Positions 7,869 through 9,924 of a DNA stretch of 9,924 bases are shown here, piece after piece. The translations under genes and the position numbers were made by a program. Positions within the stretch are counted from its first letter, which is position 1; each line of letters begins with the position of its first letter. Source of the stretch: an uncultured Campylobacter sp. (GTDB lineage Bacteria; Campylobacterota; Campylobacteria; Campylobacterales; Campylobacteraceae); assembly GCA_937875715.1 (NCBI GenBank), contig CALEHZ010000050.1, positions 1 to 9,924 of the forward strand, written 5' to 3'. Under the pieces are notes generated by a model that was not told the origin of the DNA, did not search any database, and was given only the letters and a program-made list of their open reading frames with translations.

Positions 7869-8025
7869 TTCAAATATTTCAGAAAATTCAATCTTAGAAA
7901 ATTCAAAACTTTCAGAAAATTCAGAAAATTCAGAAAATTCAGCTTTAGAAAATTCAACTGAATTTTCTAAAAATTCAAAAAATTCAGCTTTGATAGAGGC
8001 AAAAAATTCAAGTTTAAAAAATTCA
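7855..8025 (+). repeat. In-frame AAAATTCA repeat encoding Asn-Ser-rich peptide
   Basis: The 9-base unit GAAAATTCA occurs eight times (starting at 7855, 7864, 7882, 7897, 7915, 7924, 7933 and 7948), and AAAAATTCA four times (7969, 7978, 8002, 8017). All twelve are in the same reading frame, giving ENS or KNS, and that frame continues without a stop into the Dxs homology. Three copies are directly tandem (7915-7941). Because the unit length is a multiple of three, copy-number change would keep the frame. The opposite strand is also open here and would read EFS repeats. The repeat is long and similar enough to confuse short-read assembly. Confidence 0.88.
7944..7971. repeat. 13-bp inverted repeat inside the AAAATTCA tract
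   Basis: TTTAGAAAATTCA (7944-7956) and its exact complement TGAATTTTCTAAA (7959-7971) are separated by only AC. The unit that is otherwise always in direct orientation is here followed by one inverted copy, which makes a near-perfect hairpin within the putative coding frame. The pairing extends five bases beyond the repeat core on each side, more than the core repeat alone would give. Confidence 0.7.
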
Positions 8026-9009
8026 GCTAAAAATGCTACTGAAATTTTCTCAAATATGCTTTTAGAACTAGCCCAAAATGACGAAAAAATCGTAGGAATC
8101 ACAGCTGCCATGCCAAGTGGAACTGGGCTAAATGTGCTAATTGAGAAATTTCCGCAGCGTTTTTGGGATGTAGCAATTGCCGAACAGCACGCCACAAGCC
8201 AAGCAGCTGCTTTGGCAAAAGAAGGATTTAAGCCTTTTCTGGCGATTTATTCTACATTTTTACAGCGCGCGTATGACCAGATTATTCATGATGTTTGTAT
8301 TTTGGATTTACCGGTGATTTTTTGTATTGACAGAGCTGGCATCGTAGGCGAAGACGGCGCTACACATCAAGGCGCTTTTGACATAAGCTATTTAAATGCT
8401 GTGCCGAATATGACAATGACGGCGCCTTTTAATGAGCAAAGCTTTAAGCAGATTTTAAACTGGGCGGCGAGTGGCGAAAATAAGCATCCTTTGGCGATTC
8501 GCTATCCTCGTGGAAAATTCACGCTTGATTTAGAAATGGATGGCCTAAAACTTGATTTTAAACCTTATAAAGCGCAGTTTTTGGCTAAAAATGAAAGCAA
8601 AAGAGTATTCATAGGCTACGGAAATGCGCTAGGAACTGCGTGGCAGACAGCAAAAATACTAGCGCAGAACTCAAAAAATTCAGTTTTAAACTTAAGTGAA
8701 ACTTTTGAGCAAAATTTAGACGCAAATATCGTAAATTTGGGCTTTGTAAAGCCGCTTGATAAAGAGTTTTTACTTAGCCTTGCTAGGGATTTTAAAACTT
8801 GGTATATTTTTAGCCCTTCTGCTAAAAAAGGCGGCGTAGGCGAGATTTTGAGCGCTTTTTGTAATGAGTTTGATTTAAATGTAAAAATTATTAGCTTTGA
8901 GTATGAAGATCATTTTATCACTCACGGTGCGACGGACGAAGTAGAAAATTCACTTGATTTAACTGCTGCTAAAATCGCCCAAAAAATTCTACAATTTGAG
9001 CAAAAATAG
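7990..9009 (+). CDS. dxs: 1-deoxy-D-xylulose-5-phosphate synthase, C-terminal half only
   Basis: Dxs condenses pyruvate and glyceraldehyde 3-phosphate in the non-mevalonate isoprenoid pathway. This frame gives 339 residues from TTG 7990, matching domains II and III. It has the conserved catalytic-glutamate segment AIAEQHA (63-69, Glu65), DRAGIVGEDGATHQGAFD (114-131) and RYPRG (171-175), then an intact C-terminal domain to the stop at 9009. Domain I, about 300 residues with the thiamine-diphosphate-binding GDG...N motif and its histidines, is absent: upstream is the Asn-Ser repeat, stops at 7837 and 7846, and then the opposing fmt gene. The frame is open from 7849, but no start has a convincing ribosome site (TTG 7990 and ATG 8056 are the candidates). 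It is therefore a 5'-truncated gene, a remnant, or an assembly collapse at the repeat. It opposes all its neighbours in orientation. Confidence 0.9.
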   Translation: MIEAKNSSLKNSAKNATEIFSNMLLELAQNDEKIVGITAAMPSGTGLNVLIEKFPQRFWDVAIAEQHATSQAAALAKEGFKPFLAIYSTFLQRAYDQIIHDVCILDLPVIFCIDRAGIVGEDGATHQGAFDISYLNAVPNMTMTAPFNEQSFKQILNWAASGENKHPLAIRYPRGKFTLDLEMDGLKLDFKPYKAQFLAKNESKRVFIGYGNALGTAWQTAKILAQNSKNSVLNLSETFEQNLDANIVNLGFVKPLDKEFLLSLARDFKTWYIFSPSAKKGGVGEILSAFCNEFDLNVKIISFEYEDHFITHGATDEVENSLDLTAAKIAQKILQFEQK

Positions 9010-9012
9010 ATT

Positions 9013-9028
9013 GAATTTTTTAAAATTC
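9013..9028. repeat. Short inverted repeat after dxs
   Basis: GAATTTT and AAAATTC are separated by TT, three bases after the dxs stop codon. It is the first of a cluster of three AAAATTCA-type inverted repeats between dxs and the opposing flagellar-type gene, and it is the shortest of them (seven pairs). Confidence 0.45.
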
Positions 9029-9055
9029 CATAAAATTCAGGGTTGAATTTTATGG
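9028..9055. repeat. 12-bp perfect stem-loop between convergent genes
   Basis: CCATAAAATTCA (9028-9039) pairs exactly with TGAATTTTATGG (9044-9055) around the loop GGGT. The core AAAATTCA is shared with the other inverted repeats here, but the outer bases differ and still pair. In the minus direction a short TTTT follows a few bases later, so it may help stop transcription from the FlhB-like gene; without a longer T-run that role is uncertain. A smaller hairpin (GCAAC-ACT-GTTGC, 9060-9072) follows it. Confidence 0.65.
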
Positions 9056-9075
9056 CTTAGCAACACTGTTGCAAG

Positions 9076-9110
9076 AGTGAATTTTATAAAATTCACTTTT
9101 TAATTTTTCG
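9076..9110 (+). terminator. 22-bp perfect palindrome plus T-run; likely dxs terminator
   Basis: Positions 9076-9097 form a perfect 22-base palindrome with half-site AGTGAATTTTA, so the RNA would fold into a hairpin. On the plus strand it is followed by TTTTTAATTTTT, the form of an intrinsic terminator for the dxs fragment. On the minus strand no T-run follows. The T-run overlaps the stop codon of the FlhB-like gene at 9100. As a gap-free palindrome it could also be a dimeric protein site. Confidence 0.55.
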
Positions 9111-9387
9111 TTGCTCTATACAAAAAGCTAAATATTTCAGCAATCGCTCTATAAAGATTTGGCGGAATTTCTTGATTTATATCAATTTTACTTAAAATTT
9201 CTACTAAATCTTTGTCTTCTTTGATTGGAATATTGTTTTCTTTTGCCGCTGCGATGATGCTCTCAGCAATGGCTCCCTTGCCGCTAGCTAGCACTTTTGG
9301 AGCGTTATCTCGCTCTTTATTATAGCCAAGTGCGACTGCCTTTTTTATCGCTGCTTTTATGGATTTTTGGCTATTTTTATCTGGCAT
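9100..9387 (-). CDS. FlhB C-terminal-domain paralogue (FhlB/FlhX type)
   Basis: The 95-residue product resembles only the cytoplasmic C-terminal domain of FlhB, the switch protein of the flagellar type III export gate. The run KAVALGYNKERDNAPKVLAS (16-35) corresponds to the region after the FlhB cleavage site, followed by AIAESIIAAAKENNIPIKED (39-58) and EIPPNLYRAIAEIFSFLYRA near the end. There are no membrane helices, and the autocleavage NPTH tetrapeptide is absent; its place is taken by residues around IKKA (14-17). Such soluble paralogues are known in Campylobacter and other flagellates and can partly replace the FlhB C-terminal fragment. ATG 9387 follows the FliK-like gene by one base (TAAAATG) with AAAGG upstream, so the two are co-translated. 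Confidence 0.85.
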   Translation of the reverse strand: MPDKNSQKSIKAAIKKAVALGYNKERDNAPKVLASGKGAIAESIIAAAKENNIPIKEDKDLVEILSKIDINQEIPPNLYRAIAEIFSFLYRATKN

Positions 9388-9388
9388 T

Positions 9389-9924
9389 TTACGCCTTTAC
9401 ATTGTAGCCAAGGTCGATGTTGTTTGGCTCTTGATATAAGCTTTTATGGCTTTTTGTGCTTAGAAAAAAGCTATTTACGATTAAGCCTTGTTCGTTTAAG
9501 GCTTTTTTAAGGCTTGTGGTTTCTTTTAGAATAATATTTTTAAAATTTTCGCTACCTGTTTGAATGCTAACATCTAAATATTTATTCTCGCTAATGCCCA
9601 AAACTACGCTAATATCGCCAAATTTTACGAAATTTAGCTCAATTCTAGCGTAGAATTTATCCTTATTTCCACGCTTAAAGCTCACATGCGAACTATCAAG
9701 CTCGTCCCAAGTATAAGGCAAATATGTCTGCAGCGAGTTTTGCGAAAAGCTTGCTAGCTGGTGGATTTCAATCTGCGTTAGCATGCGATTTACAGCTTGA
9801 TTTATATTTTGCATTCCACTTTGATTTGCGCTACTTTCTTTTAGATTTAAAAGCACGGATTTTAGGTCATTTTGAAGATTTTTCATCGCTTCTGCGCTGT
9901 TATTGTCGCTGATTTGTCCGATTT
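9389..9924 (-). CDS. Probable FliK-like (hook-length control) protein, C-terminal part
   Basis: The frame is open to the window edge; the ATG at 9886 has no good ribosome site and the 38 bases before it stay in frame (reading IGQISDNNSAEA), so the gene probably starts outside the window. The visible 177 or so residues begin with a polar Asn/Gln/Ser-rich helix. They continue with YLPYTWDELDSSHVSFKR, beta-strand-like segments (FYARIELNFVKFGDISVVL, then YLDVSIQT) and a helix ending in LKKALNEQGLIVNSFFLS. This order (Leu-Pro, alternating strands, then LxxxLxxxGL) is that of the FliK C-terminal hook-length domain. The call rests on pattern and on the adjoining FlhB-like gene, since FliK and FlhB act together in substrate switching; sequence identity is too low for certainty. 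Confidence 0.6.
   Translation of the reverse strand, partial: IGQISDNNSAEAMKNLQNDLKSVLLNLKESSANQSGMQNINQAVNRMLTQIEIHQLASFSQNSLQTYLPYTWDELDSSHVSFKRGNKDKFYARIELNFVKFGDISVVLGISENKYLDVSIQTGSENFKNIILKETTSLKKALNEQGLIVNSFFLSTKSHKSLYQEPNNIDLGYNVKA

Noticed and set aside
7855..8025. CRISPR array
   Set aside because: The units are 9 bases with no unique spacers of regular length, they are in one coding frame, and no cas gene is nearby.
7845..8195. A 116-codon minus-strand frame rich in EFS repeats opposite the start of dxs
   Set aside because: Its downstream half is simply the repeat read backwards, and its upstream half is antisense to conserved Dxs catalytic sequence; no family resemblance.
7832..9097. 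Insertion sequence carrying the dxs fragment
   Set aside because: There is no transposase and no clear target-site duplication; the flanking inverted repeats are a shared short core and not matching ends.

Overview
This window looks like chromosomal DNA of a Campylobacter-type epsilonproteobacterium. The evidence is the gene order fmt-birA-parA-parB-atpF'-atpF-atpH-atpA-atpG-atpD on one strand, paired b and b' subunits of the F-type ATP synthase, low G+C coding sequence, and protein sequences close to what I remember of Campylobacter orthologues. No rRNA, tRNA, CRISPR array or transposase is visible.

Layout. Positions 1 to about 347 hold a foreign-looking, G+C-richer (about 47% over 180 hand-counted bases) fragment of a type I restriction-modification methyltransferase (HsdM). 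It is joined to atpD at roughly 347-362, so the ATP synthase beta gene is cut after about 125 residues. From there up to 7814 is a compact minus-strand run of housekeeping genes: ATP synthase gamma, alpha, delta, b and b', then ParB, ParA, biotin-protein ligase and methionyl-tRNA formyltransferase. Gaps are mostly under 20 bases, several starts overlap the preceding stop, and the only real spacer is 54 bases between parB and atpF'.

The stretch 7832-9110 is the odd part. A plus-strand gene encoding only the C-terminal half of Dxs (DXP synthase) is preceded in frame by a low-complexity Asn-Ser repeat. It is surrounded by inverted repeats built on AAAATTCA/TGAATTTT. Beyond it, 9100-9924 returns to the minus strand with two probable flagellar-export genes: an FlhB C-terminal-domain paralogue and the end of a FliK-like protein.

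Functionally the minus-strand block couples initiator-tRNA formylation, biotinylation, chromosome partitioning and the F1Fo ATP synthase. The two breaks are the atpD/hsdM join and the half-length dxs. Both could be assembly artefacts: the first through a short shared sequence, the second through the repeat. No new multi-gene system is evident. The most novel signal is the dense family of AAAATTCA palindromes around the dxs fragment.
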